NCBI GenBank assembly: GCA_002633005.1
Contig: NMRA01000233.1
Coordinates: 313,687-377,686 of the forward strand
Length of the DNA stretch: 64,000 bases
Origin: Phoronis australis
Lineage: Eukaryota; Phoronida; Phoronidae
Direction: 5' to 3'
Under the pieces are notes generated by a model. The model was given only the letters and a program-made list of their open reading frames with translations. It was not told the DNA's origin and searched no databases. Below, piece by piece: positions 24,801 to 37,494 of this stretch (position 1 is its first letter; every line of letters starts with the position of its first letter). The translations under genes were made by a program, and so were the position numbers.

Positions 24801-27800
24801 GAGTTGCCAATATCAAACACTGCCTGTTTTCAGGTTGTCGGGTTGTCGAACGTGTACAGAAAATTCTTTGCTCAGTCCACGGAATATAAAGCACAGTTCC
24901 AACGCGGATTTGTGTCTTCTGGAAACTTTGGATGGGTTCAAGCCGAACAAGAAGCGTAAGTTATGGAGTAATAGATATGCAGGCCTGTTAATACGGTTAT
25001 GGAGTGTAGATATGTAGGTCTGTTAATACGGTTATTATTCCCTTATTTAGCGCACAATGTTTCCGACAAGTATAATTCTATTTTGTTAAATTTCTCCACA
25101 GAAATATATACTAGGACTATTTTGGTCTATTTCTAGGGTAATTTGCAGTGTGTGGGTGTCAAAACAACACTTGATAAAATTTCCGTTTTTTCCAGCAAGG
25201 CAATCGGCATTTGCAAATTGAAAACTGACACTTTTGGCTATAGTTTTGTGCGAAATAATTGGAGAGTTACCGTATCAAACAGTTGTGGTTCACCGACGCA
25301 ATGTAGACGTTGTTGTGAGCATCCATGATTTATTCCGTCGTCGATGAAGTTAATTCAAGTAGTGTTGACATATTTTTGAAGACGTCTTTGCGGTCGTGGT
25401 TTGAACCTTCTGCAGATAACGTAAAGTTCAGACTTCATTTGTACTCCCATTGTAGCTTACGATTTTTCTATAGGCTTACGACTGGTGATCATACACGATT
25501 TTTGTGCTTTAGAGTCGAATGTGATTTGCCATTCGATTTTGCACCGACCTTTGTTCGGCTTTAGGAGATTGCGGCCTGTCGCTGAATTTTGACAAGAGCA
25601 TTCATGTGCTCGTTTGTGCATTGAAGTATACTGCATTTCCGAGAAGTTAGTTTTCTACTAGTTTGGCGAGATAATGCAAATCTTCGCGAGATATCCGCAT
25701 GTATTAGGCCTACTAGCAAGTCATCTCACCACCTTTCCCTCGCGAGTAACGTGCAGTTTGCAGCCATTGGATCTATGTTATTTACTTTATTCTCAGACTG
25801 AATCCAGAGCGTCCCAAGGATCTAAAGGAGGCCTTTAACTTTTCCTACGAACCAATCCAGGTACGTTCGCTGTACTGTGTGGAAGACAGTCGAGGAGTCA
25901 TAAGTATTATGAATTGACGGACGACTCTCTTTCCGTTGTTTTTTTCAAATTGAGAACTCAGAATAAGTTTACCAATCAACAAATGTCTCTGCAAAGGAAC
26001 ATTTTGCAAGTTACAGCCGTGTATGCACCTGTTTGTTTACTGTCAGTTGTATGCTCTTAGAAGCTGAAGTTCGCTGTCAATCATTTCGGCGTCCATTTTT
26101 TTCTGTGCGTTACCAGAACTTTATACATTTTAATTCCTTTACTTAAGTTTTGTGGAGTTGAGATTAACTTGACCAAACTGGTATGTTTTAAAACCTGTTT
26201 AGAAATGTTTAACTAAATCGAAAGACTTAATATTTCCGACGCCACTGTCTACGGCGTCATGTGTTTGACCAGTTCTATACAATATTACAATATAGTTGAC
26301 AATTCTTGTTTAATTAAGTGCATTGCCGGTATACAAATTATAGAACACACTGTTTTCAGTTTAATTGCAAGTGTTTTCCAGATGGCCGTCTCCCTTTGAT
26401 ATTGGAATATCGACATTAAAGAAGTATCACTGAAACCATTGATTTTACTTTATTTTCGGAAATTCAAATATTTTATTGATTATGGTGTTGGGGGTGTATT
26501 ATGTGTTTTTGCTTTTTCAGAAATGGCCAGACCAGCAAATGAACGATGCATCCATTGAGTTCTTTCAAATATGCACTCGACTTTCAATGAGGATTCTCGA
26601 TCTAATGGCTATAGGCCTCGACTTAAAGGTACGTATCAAACCTTGATACATAGCTGATTACTTAAATTTAACTTATGAACGTTACATGCCTACAGCATTA
26701 GCTTCAATACAGCTGAGATGTAAATTCCCTTCTAGACTAGTGAAGTCAATAGTTGAGAATGTTTTTAAGTTTTTACTGGAAAACGTTCAACCTGAATTGT
26801 GGTGAAATTTCATCATCGTTGTGCCTTAGCAACACGTCGCTATGTTAGGCTGAAACTGTTCATGTTATAAGTAAACCTTAAGCTTTACCCAGTGTCTTCG
26901 AGCTGGAGATGTGTACTGCCACAACACCCGACATTAAATGTGTGTGTGTCAATGGACATGACTTGGTTTGAGGTGGAGAATAAATGGTTAGACCTACATA
27001 TATGTTGCTTTCTTCACCAGTTGTTATGGGATGTTGATGAAAATTGCACTTGCATTGAATACTGTCATTTTGCTTGCTCCTACAAGTAACCAATTTCCTA
27101 ACCTGTAGGAACGATTGAATGTTCTGACGCAAACTTTTTCCCTTTAGCCAAAACGAAACCAGAGTCATCAGGGTTGATCAGTGTCAAGTCTATGTGACAA
27201 ATTGTTTCAGGACCGGAAGTTCTTCACAAGGTGCCATCAGAAGATAAATTCAAACGAGAACTTCAGCACTGTTCGCTGCCTTCATTATCCGCCAGTTCCA
27301 CCAAGTACGTGAACAGATGTTGTATAGATCCATTGAAAAATTCTTCGTTGGTGACTACACCTTTTACAAAGTGATCACTTAAGTAGCATGTACATCAACA
27401 CACATGTAGCTTGCATCTTTTCTACATAAAAATTTCGAATTCATTTATTTGTTTTTGACAGATGAGAAATACTTTTATGCATTTTGCCAGTGCATGGCAA
27501 AATCTGGTGACCGATCTAGGATAGCGTACATGTAACGCGGCATCACAATTTTCGAGGAAAAATGTCAGAGCGTTTTTGGTCATGTCCATGGAAAGGATGG
27601 GCCCGCCCTCCTAAATGTGAATCAGCGGTAAAGGTGGCAAGTAGCCCTTTTAATGTCCTTGATGTTCTGATGTTTGCAGTGTAATTTTTTATGCAGCCAC
27701 ATACACGTTTGTGGGCGCATTCTGTAGACATCTTCGTCCTGGCGTCTGTGCATTTGTCTGTATCTCCTGAGCCTCCATTCAGCATCTTTGTGAAATTTGT

Positions 27801-30277
27801 CAGTTTATTCTTTTGCGCCTACCTCAATGCCATGTTGTGTAAAGAATCGTCTTGAGGTGTGCGCCTTCCTATGTAAATAAGACCCTTGGTGGAACTCCAC
27901 AAAATTTGATAGATATGTATCTACATTGGAATAGAAAGCACTTGCCCATTTTCGCTTAGCATGTTCTGCGTCCCCTATTGGCAATTTTAATACTTTGGTG
28001 TTTGTTTTGGCATCTATCGTGATAATCGAGTCACCTATATTAAGTTCCATCGTTAGTGCGTGATAGTGTTTCAACAAACGAGCACCCCTTATACCTTTGC
28101 CATTTGCAATTCACATTTTGATCCCATGTTAATGCTCTGCGTTGCTCTCGTTAATTTATTCGTGTAATATTTAGATATTAAACCAGGACAGATTCGTTGT
28201 GGTGAACATTCGGACTACGGATCAATCACTTTGCTGTTTCAAGACGACGTAGGCGGACTTGAGGTACGCAGAGATCATAGAGCTGGACACATTAACTGCT
28301 CATTTGTTACAGCTGCAGCACCTCCTTTTGAGCAAACTAGAAACGAAAATCAAATTGGGGCTTTTACTCTAACAAAATGGGGTCTCAAAACTCTATTACT
28401 ATGATAGGGCTTGTTTTCTATCACCATGAAGAACCTATAAACCCTCAACAGGTCAATAAACGCGTCGGACGTCCTCGATATTATTGGGGTAGTCCTCCCT
28501 TGCTTCGAAACTGAGAGCAACAGTTATTGGTTGAGGAGTGATCTTATACATATTTTTACTAGCGTAATTGTAAGTTCGAAACTTAATTCTGAGAAATTCT
28601 AATGAGGATAATGTGTCCTTCAACTAACTGCCTTAAGTTATCTTCGCCTTGCTTTTCGAAGATAAATAATGTTGTTGCCGATTAAATCTGCCTGCCACCT
28701 GGGAATGCGGTTTGTCGTTATATGGAAACAGAAGACCAAGAGACTGTTCTGTACTTTTGATGAAAAGGAGCGATTTCTCGTACACGTAGTTTTGTCTCAG
28801 CTGCGTTTTTATTTAAGAAAAACGTCAACCTCTGCGACTTACTTTGAGTACCTCAATATGCAACCAGGCCTGCATTCCGCGAGAAACTCGCGAAAACACA
28901 TGGCCACGCAGGACGTAACGAAATATTACCATGTATTACAAGCGAAGCACGCGATCACACTAGCTTCCTTATCGAGAATCTTGCGTCTACGAAACTCTAC
29001 CTATGTGAAAGTAGATATCGTGGTTCCAACATGACCATTCCTCATTGCTTTCCAAAAGTCATTTATTTGTTGGTCCAGACAGAACTGCTGCTGTACTTTA
29101 TGCCCAAATAATACGAGTCATTCTAACAGAATACTTATATTATCTGGTTCAGCTCCTGTGCCCAAAAGCTGGAAGGTACTTGGCTGCTACCCCAAAGCCC
29201 GGATGTATTTTGGTTAACATCGGAGATATAATGCAAATGTGGACTGCAGGAAAATTGCGTGCAACGGTAAGACCATAATTATTTGTTCAGATGAAAGAGT
29301 TAACAATGTTACTACCATTCTGGGTTTAACAACAAAAAAGTGTTATTTTTGTTAGTTTATGCCCAATCTTGATGATGTTCTAGTGTTGTTATCTCATGGC
29401 TTCTCGCCCTTTGTTGCTATGTAAATTTGATTGAAAATGCCCGTAAGTCGTTGTCAGCGCTGATAGAGTTTGTTTCAGAAATTGTATCACGTGAAACACA
29501 ATCCATGTAGAAAGACAAACACCTGCACACATAAAGAAAGGAGACTGATTCAACACTACGAGCGACTCTGCATTAAGTTTTCAAACAAAAAGTTTAGGCG
29601 TGTTTTCAACGAAGAAAGACAAAAGAAAACAAACGTTTGATTCCCACGTATTTCCTACACTTGATTTCATTAACCTTACCCCTGTCCAATCTTTGTTTAA
29701 AAACATTTACAACAGTGCCCTATATCGTGGCCCCACCTGTTGAAAACCTCTGGATACTCCAGTGCCCTCCCTACTACTTGGTCTTTTGCTACGAACGGTC
29801 GTTTTCACAGCCGTGTTAGCCTTGTCATCAGTGGAATAATTTCCAGAATGTTATTCTTTAGTCAATGATATTCTGTAGTGTTGCATTTTTCTGAGGAGAG
29901 CTGTCCTATGGCGTTATGACTACCTTGAGAGTTCCAAATACACCAGCATTTTTGGATCTAAAGGCTCAGTACTGTTGTGTCTCCTCTAAACTGTTTTGAG
30001 CCTTCACACCTCCACAACTCTGCACACAGCAGGAGTCTTATTCTTGGCTCATTGTTCCTCTATGAATAAATCTTGTGGTTCCGTGTTTGATTTTCAGAAA
30101 CACAAGGTTGTCATACCGGAAGACGATATCGGACGCCAGAGGGAGCGACAGTCCATAGCGTTCTTCGTTCACCCAGATGATGATGTGATGGTTAAAAGCA
30201 TTGACAGTGACGATGACACGGAGGCTGTGAATGCCAAGGAATGGTCTTTGCGCATGTTTAAGTCAACGTACAAATAA
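21830..30277 (+). CDS. 2-oxoglutarate/Fe(II)-dependent oxygenase, isopenicillin N synthase-like (8 exons, complete)
   Basis: Eight exons join without a phase conflict: 21830-21988, 24834-24955, 25797-25860, 26521-26628, 27211-27304, 28175-28263, 29153-29266 and 30098-30277, giving 309 codons plus stop. The N-terminus (MELPVVDLSRYS, GFVYIKGHGIPESQ) is the DIOX_N domain. The jelly-roll core has the iron ligands H194 and D196 (GEHSDYGSITLL) and H252 (KHKVVIP), and the 2-oxoglutarate-binding arginine with its serine, R267-x-S269 (RQSIAFFVHPDDD). VNIGDIMQMWTAGKLRAT is the usual block before the last histidine. All key residues are intact, so an active soluble oxygenase is expected. Its substrate cannot be read from sequence. 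The class is best known from plant hormone and alkaloid metabolism and from microbes; animal members are mostly uncharacterised. Introns carry repeat fragments (23785-24525, 27690-27815). Confidence 0.94.
23785..24525 (+). repeat. Fragment of the ~430-bp-unit repeat family, in intron 1 of the oxygenase gene
   Basis: Reverse complement of text in the array at 40615-42240: it starts with ATATATGTGGGGGCAGATTG and the GTCCGTCGTCCGGTGTCCGTAGCTG terminus, and then carries about 1.5 units with phrases such as ATGAAATTTGGCACATATG and GCGCCACCTAGTGACCATTTTTACTG. Confidence 0.85.
27690..27815 (+). repeat. Short terminal fragment of the same repeat family
   Basis: CAGCCACATACACGTTTGTGGGCGCATTCTGTAGACATC...GTATCTCCTGAGCC matches the terminal section of the repeats at 23785 and 42240, without the internal units. 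Confidence 0.65.
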
Positions 30278-30328
30278 AATCGCATATTTTCTGGCCTGAC
30301 ATTCTTAACACATAGATCATCATGCTGA

Positions 30329-30334
30329 AATAAA
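30329..30334 (+). promoter_or_regulatory. Likely poly(A) signal of the oxygenase gene
   Basis: AATAAA lies about 50 bp downstream of the stop codon at 30275-30277. A second AATAAA overlaps the stop itself. Confidence 0.5.
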
Positions 30335-30999
30335 TTGGTGTACCAAGAATGAATTGAAAACATCTAAAAAATCAAAACTTGTCAATGTTGTTTTAAATAT
30401 ATTCTTACTAAAAAGCAAATTATACAGTTTGTAAAAGATACACTTTTTTAGAGCAAAAGTTGTGACTTTTGCACGGTTTGTAAACATAAGTTTAGGACTT
30501 TTGGACGTATCTGGCTACCGCTGTGCCAGTTTTATCGTTTACTTTCTTGGCAAGTGTGTACCTAGTAAGGAGAACATTGCTGACTCGCTGTGCATCCCTA
30601 GAGGCTATTTTAAGTTTACTAGCATTACTCACTTTGGTGGGATGTTTGAAATAGTAATCGTCCCTTGTATCTGCGATTAATGCGATGCACACGGTGGGCG
30701 CTTATCAACACTACGCGCAGTGCTGTAGTGGGGCTTAGGCGCAGGTAGGCTCAGCCAACCACCTTTTGGCATTTGAACGTAGCGCCTATGCACCGTAAAT
30801 TACGTTCAGTGTTCAAAGTGGTACGGTGGGCTTTGGGCGCCTACTTGCCTCTTATTTTACCACTATAGCACCGACTACGCGTTGCTATTGCTGTTAAACT
30901 CGATGAGTCGTGCATAGCAGTGCATTAGAAGAATTTTTCAACGCAATTGTTTATTGATACTAATATCATATACAAATGAATGAATTAATTATCATGCGC
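30335..30999. other. 3' flank of the oxygenase gene; nothing recognised
   Basis: No open frame with family character. Includes a GC-richer patch (30690-30850) with repeated GGGCGC/GGCGC-type words but no definite structure. Confidence 0.4.
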
Positions 31000-31198
31000 T
31001 CACCCACCCTAAAATGTAAGCGGGCTCGAATTTTTGACAATGCGGGCCTTTTACTAACAAAAAATCGAAAAGAAGAAAAAAACGGGTACTATGTTCAGAG
31101 CTATGAATTGTGCATTCTCGCCTTTTTAGTGGACTTTTGTCTCGTTTTCTCGGACGTTTTGTTTCTCTGAGGCGGACCCCCCCCCTGGGTGCGCGCAT
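31000..31198 (-). repeat. Dispersed MITE-like repeat, family A, copy 2 (inverted)
   Basis: On the minus strand it starts ATGCGCGCACCCAGGGGGG and carries GCCTCAGAGAAACAAAACGTCC, GACAAAAGTCCACTAAAAAGGCG and AATTCATAGCTCTGAAC, shared with the copies at 40.4 and 58.4 kb. Confidence 0.85.
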
Positions 31199-31352
31199 AA
31201 TTTATGTCCGATTTTTTTCGTTTATGAAAGAAAACACCCGTCGACAATAGAGTTAGTAAATTTTAGTTTTTTGTTAAATGCCCATTAATTTATAACAGAC
31301 CAGACATTTTTGGTAACATTAGACTCCCAGTAATAACTGTCATTTCCGGCTT

Positions 31353-32117
31353 TCAAATCGGTGTCAATTTGTCCTTTTCCAAGACAAAATTTAGTTCACG
31401 TTCCATAAAAGAAATCGTTATTTCCATCTTTGCCCCGAACAAGTTTGTAAATAGCTTGTTGTAAAATACGGAGTCATGATACAAATCCAAGTTTGCAAGC
31501 TCAATTCGCTGCGGACATTGCAGTGTTGTGCTCTGATTGAAATCTGTAAACCAACCAATCGTTGTGGTAGCTCGGTGGAATCCGTTGCACAAACCACTCA
31601 CCAGTCTCAATTGAAAGTCGTGTCTTTCAAATAAATTGCCACTTGACATGAAATGTAGTTGCCAATCTTAACACTTGGGTTGTGTTGAGAACAAGTTCAG
31701 CCTGGAAGAAACAAAAACAGTCGGACTCAGTTACGTGCGCAGACTCTATCTAGTGTAGGAACCAGTTGTGTTATAAAACATTGTGGGGATCGCTTGAATC
31801 TCGGACTGAGGTTTGCGGTCCCAGCTTATACTACTGTACCATATGACAAGTTTAGGCCCGGGTCTCTCTAAAATGAAATGTTCAAGAATTTTTAAAAATG
31901 GTTTGGCACATAATATGACTAAACGAAAACGTGATTTCCCGTATTGGACAGCGTACCTCTGTAGCTTACCCTCGACTACAGCAACACTCATAGCCTTGAT
32001 GAGCTTAGCAAGTCTTTTAGCCCAGACTGAGTTATTACATTCAGACCTCATGTATGTACCATCATCAAGAGTAGTTGCCATCACCACGATGAAAAACAGT
32101 CCATTGGCCGGATACAT
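31353..32117 (-). CDS. Candidate small secreted protein (2 exons, about 112 aa)
   Basis: Exon 1 (32117-31970) opens with an ATG and a hydrophobic N-terminus (MYPANGLFFIVVMATTL) that could be a signal peptide, and ends at a GTAAGC donor in phase 1. Exon 2 (31543-31353) follows a TTTACAG acceptor, also phase 1, and ends at a stop after KLTPI. The joined frame has two cysteines (SEC near residue 27, LQC near residue 58) and is otherwise mixed helical-looking sequence. I do not recognise the family. It lies immediately downstream of the GH31 gene on the same strand but does not look like the missing GH31 C-terminus, whose donor is phase 0. Matching phases and good splice sites are the only support. 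Confidence 0.35.
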
Positions 32118-32822
32118 TGATAGACTGAGTAATCGCTTGTGTCACTTTATTAGACTCAGTGTCTGCATGGTTGTATGAAGTAAAAGTTTGGCTGCGATAT
32201 TAGTCGAGGTTGGTCACGAAATGAAGAATTCGAACCTGTCTCGGTGGCAGCAGTGAAACGTGGCATGCGTTCCGCAAGACACTAGTGACATGGCACTTGT
32301 GGCGAGAACTCTTGACTTATAGAACGAAAACTGTCTGTTAACTTACTCCTTTCTCCCATAATTTAACAATCCTGTCTCGCCGAACAATCACTTCAGTGGC
32401 TACAATTTTGGATGTAAGTGCTAGCTGGGATTAACACACTAACGTGTTTCATAGTCCCAGGTGCTAGTAAGTAAAGTTACTTAAGAATATCTATCTTTCT
32501 ACTGACCATAGTTCTGCGTGATCTCGCCAAACCCGCAGAAAGCGCATTACGAACGCACCCAAATGTTTCACCCTCAGAAATACATGCATTCACGTCAGAT
32601 GTGACGCGTGATTAAAACCCTGACAATTGGCAAGCGTGACTAACCCTTCAAACAGTTCGATCTGCTGCTGTGGGAAAAAGGGCCACACGGTAGGGTTGTG
32701 GAGGCAATGAAAATTTTTAAGTCTCAGAATGATATTTTTATGTGCCAGTGGAGGTACCTGCAGGTCTCCAGCACCTATTTAAACTTTTAAGTTTAATTAA
32801 CTCGTATTACAACCAAGCTCAC
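32118..32822. other. Region after the last recognised GH31 exon
   Basis: The GH31 donor at 32822/32823 predicts at least one more exon with a phase 0 acceptor. No segment here reads like the C-terminal beta-sandwich end of GH31 enzymes. Confidence 0.4.
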
Positions 32823-35800
32823 CTGTTGGTCATTATATACCCAATTATCAAAGGCAGCTTCATTTATCTTTACAATGGTCGGCGTAGCGTAAACAGGAAA
32901 CACTCGAATTTGATTGAGGGGCATAGGAGATGTAAACCCATAATGCACCACTGTCGACCGCAAGGAGTTTCCGCTGACGAAAAACTCAACGTAATTGTAA
33001 CGTTCTGTTGGAAGAATCGTGTCCCCGTCATCCCAGTAAATGTCTCCTTTTGCCACGTTTTGTTCATCAAGACCAACGATTAACGCAAAAGGCAGTTTTC
33101 GATTCTTCGTTGCCGTTGGGGCAGCAGCGAAGAAACTTGGAAGTATTGATCCAGGTCGCACATAAACCGGTAGCTGTGAAATTATACTTTCGTTGGTGCT
33201 AATTGTGGAATTAAGCTGCTTCCACTCAAAGTCTTGTCGAATGCTTATGATTTCTCGATCATTGCTGTCGGCTGGACAAAGATACTGATACCAGATGCCA
33301 CGCGGAAAGTACGAGCGGTACGTGGTAGTGTAGTACCGACCGCTAGAGTTTGCCTCGTAATGAGTGTGCTGTGATGTCACGGGAGCAAATAGCAAGGAAG
33401 CTCCAATCATAAACTGAGATGACGTTTGGTATATATACTCTTTAGAAGAGTTTCTCCATTCAAAGAACATTGGGCGAACAATTGTTTCACCCGTTTGATG
33501 GCTCTTGTAAGCAAGTGTGTAAATGTACGGAAGTAAGCAGTATCTGATGGAAATGGCGTGCGCAATTGTGTTGACGATGCCTTTCTCAAACGCTGCTGGA
33601 TCTTGTGGAATATTACCTCGGTCGTTATGGTTACGCATGAAAGGATAGAATGCTCCAAGCTGATGCCAACGTGCGCACAACTCTTCTTCGGTGTTATTAT
33701 GAAATCCACAGATATCAGCCCCGACAACCGGAATTCCTAAAACATTCATAGTAAGTATAGAAGCCACAGAAGCCTTCAAGTCGAAGAAGGTTCCAAAGTT
33801 ATCGCCTGTCCAAATTCCCGCCCACTGTCCCGTTCCTGGGAAGGAAGATCGCGATATTATGAATGGGCGCTTCTTCCGGACATCAACTAAAGAGTTGTAA
33901 GACGCTCGAGCCTCTGTTAATCCATACAGACTGTGCACGTTGTATTCGCTTGACAGGAAATGTTGAGCTGAAGCACAAATGGTGTAGAATCTCAAACAAC
34001 CCCCACGGATGTTTCTTGGAAGGTAAGGAGGATTTTCAAGCTTTGAGTCTTTAGGACACCCGTTGACCGATCCAATGACAAAGTTAGAGATCTCATTCAT
34101 GTCTATCCACATGCCGTCAAAAGGAACCTCTTGGTGGAAATCTGCTACCATGTCTGACCAATAATTCATTGTTTTAGGATTCGTGAAGTCTGGAAAAACA
34201 GTAGTTCCCGGCCAGACCTTCCCAACAAGAATGCCACCCGAATAGTTCTTAATAAATATATCTAAGTTCAAACCTGCGTCATACGGCCGATACCCTGTGT
34301 GATTATTACTAATTCCTGCATCGAATATTAGCATATAATGCATATCAAGCTTGTGTATTTTCTCCACCAAGTCTGGCAGATTTCCAAAACGTTTGGAGTC
34401 GTACGTGAAGTCCAGTCTTTCGTAAGCGTATTCAATGTCGTTCCACTGCACTTCCAGTGGAACTCCAGCTCTCCTGTTCCTTTCCAAAACCGCCAATGTC
34501 CTTTCGCTGGTTTTGTAACCCCATCGACAAAGGTGGAACCCGAAACTCCAATAAGGAGGCATAAAAGGCCGCCCAATTAGTTTCGTGTACTGTTCAACAA
34601 CATCTGCAGGCGCAGGGCCAGTAAATATATGGAAGTCCAGAACTCCACCGATTGTTCGCCAAGTCACAGCATTAGCCGGCTGAAGTATCACTTCCATGGC
34701 GTTGCTGTTAAGAAGAAACACACCATGAAAGTTACCAGGCTCATCCATGGCCAGGTAAAATGGATGAGAACCGTACAGGTTTGTGTTACCCTACAAGGCA
34801 ACAGTGACACAATTTAGATTACAAGCCAAGGATACCAGACAGAATGACCTGTCATTCCTATTGATAGACGGAAGCCGACAGTGGTCTTACCTCATGACCG
34901 AGAGTGAAGGGGAATCAACAGGACAGTTAGTAAGGTGAATTTACGCCATTCTATTATTAGAATTTTGTCCCCATAATAGTTATTACCAACCATTTTGAAG
35001 TTAACAGAATTAGCTGCCGTAATGGGAAAATGTTATCTTTTGATTACTTTTGTCTTGTACTTTAAATTAGAATGTCCAGAAAATGATCTGCCAAATCAAT
35101 ATCTGTTTACTCGTTGCATCGCCTGGTGACATGCTAACCGTTGTCAGTATTCCAGAACAAAAAGTCGTTAATATGTGCACTGTGAAAATTGGATTCCACT
35201 AAAAATCCTGGTGTAGCCAGAAGAGCATTGCTTTTTCGAATTTCAGAAATTGCACTTCTATTGAATGCTATCTACGTTGGCTTGCTATGGCAACTCTCGG
35301 GTTAAAAATTCAACGCAAAACTAAAAACTCCTCCAGTCATTCCAAAATATAAAATGTATGTACCTTTGACCGAAAATCTTTGTTCCATAAAGTGTATCGA
35401 GTCCAGTTGGTACTGCGTAGAATCTCACTTCCGTGAACACCGAGACCGTAAACGTATCGACTTGGTAAGATTGACGACCATTGGAGGAACTGATCCGCGA
35501 ACACTAAGGCACCGACTGAGGTATTAAATCTGGTAAACATAAGAACAATTTAAATTGTTTAAAATCTCTTAAGGCTACTATACACGGCCTTTTACAAAAG
35601 AAGGCATGCACGCGCCATGAAGTGATGGAAAATTATCCATTGACAGAAAGTAGTTTTAATTCGGGTTTCAGAACTGGTTACGCTGTTTATTTATTGCGGT
35701 ATCTGCTCTTTGCGATATGAATAATACAGTAGAACACCTCCCCATGGCATCTGATTTGAACCCATTTGTGATTGTCATATCTGAGTAGAAAAAGTTTGAC

Positions 35801-37494
35801 GCATTTCATGTAAAGGGAAGTGCTTTAAAAGCCAACCATAATTAATTAGAAATTTAGTGTAATGTAAAAGCTATGCGTTTGATGGCGCATAACGGAGATG
35901 TTACTTACAAGACTTGTTTGGAGATGGCACGCTTGACAATTATAGAGAATGGGTAGGCAATTTCAACAACATAGTTTGGGCCATGCGATTCTTCTTGCGT
36001 TTTCTCTAAGGGAACGTCGAGTGGCACTTCCCATCTTTCATTTCGGGGATCATAAATCTGGAACACACAAATGCAAGAAATAAAGGATACTAAATCCTGG
36101 TATCAGCACGACACGTGACAAAATTGAAAGAGAAATCAAAATTTCGAGCAAATGACACAAAATAATCATGGAGTTGGCTAAATTTTACGTCATACATTTA
36201 GTCTGTGGCCACCGGTAATTCGAAATGTTCAAAAATCCATGGTGTGTACTGTTTAAAAGTGATGATTATTTTTCTAAACAGCCAATTTAGCCTTACAGGG
36301 AGCACTGACACGAATAATATGCAGTGAACAGTGCGATAAATGGAACTGCGCTCAATGTTTGACCCCTTCCTGCGTTAATTTAGTACATGTATCGGCGGCC
36401 AAACTCATCATGTAAGGATGAAAGCGTATTGTGGTTTGGACAGGCGCTGCCACTCATCCTACAGAAATTACTGATTAAAAAACTACGAGTTGTATTGGAA
36501 CATCCGTTGTTTCATACTATAGTCGGCTATACAGTACTATATGTTGCAATTTACTCTTGGGGTGTATCGCTAAAAAAATCATGTCGGGTTGTAAATTTCT
36601 CGTAAAAGCCGGTTTTTGTGACTATTTGGGCTAGCAAAGTTACAAGGCATAGCACAATCGAGAGTAAGTGCATTGTGAAACATATTTATGGACTAACAGA
36701 GAAGGACATTGACTGATAAACTATTAATTATGTGCATGGCTATTTCTTGCTCAATATTGGCCTAAGGTACATACATGTATGTCTGACCGGTAGAAGAGGG
36801 CATGACTTCGGCTGAACAAGAATTTAGGTCAAGCTCGTGGATACTTTGGATTGATAAAATAACAGCATAATCGTGAAGTACGGCACTTTACACGCTGTAT
36901 AATAAACATGATACTAGTATGCGTTTCAAGTGAGCGCACATCAACAACACATCAATAAAGAAATTTGATAAGAAATAGTTGTCTATTGACGAACATGGAA
37001 ATACCCTATACGAGTGCATGGTGGACAATGCTACTAATTTCAGTACTGTTGAAATAAATGAAGGGCAGACGTACCTTTATATTCAAGTGAGAGTCTGTCA
37101 CCTGCGTAATATCAATGCGCAAACGCTTGATATCCGTGGCTCGCATCTTGCTTCGTTTCCCGATGATATCTATCGATTTTCTATTCTTCGATACAAATCG
37201 CGTATTTTTTATATAATACGTTGTGAAATTCTTTGAGTAAAAACACGACGGGAGTTCTTTGTACTTGGATGGATTCCAACAACATCCCCGGCGAAGACAG
37301 TCCACTTTAGATTTCCCGGCGTCCGGCCCGCAGTCAAACCTCCATGAAACTTCAATGTCACAAATTTGGGAATTGCTCTTCGTTTTTTGAGTCAGCCTTC
37401 CATTGCGAGTTGTTGACCACTGCATTCGGAGGCAACAATGCGCAATTTGGCAATGAAACAGTGTGTAGATAAAGAGTACCCAAGCGTTAGCCAT
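32823..37494 (-). CDS. Trefoil-containing GH31 alpha-glucosidase (maltase-glucoamylase/lysosomal type), lacking last exon
   Basis: Four exons fit in phase: 37494-37075, 36057-35909, 35529-35364 and 34790-32823, together 901 codons. The start is the ATG of [19 protein letters not shown], a signal peptide, rather than the upstream ATG at 37617. Residues 45-84 are a P-type trefoil domain with all six cysteines (C-x9-C-x10-C-x4-CC-x11-C). Exons 2-3 give the N-terminal beta-sandwich ([24 protein letters not shown]). The large exon holds the (beta/alpha)8 barrel with the nucleophile D475 in WIDMNE and the acid/base D575 in GDN, plus [10 protein letters not shown] and PFMRNHND. It should hydrolyse terminal alpha-1,4-glucosidic bonds, as a secreted, membrane-linked or lysosomal enzyme. 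The last exon ends at a strong CAG|GTGAGC donor; if read through, a stop follows within 40 bp. The remaining C-terminal exon was not found. Confidence 0.95.

Noticed and set aside
28669-29034. 121-codon plus-strand frame inside the oxygenase gene
   Set aside because: Lies within an intron bounded by well-supported exons in phase; no family motif.
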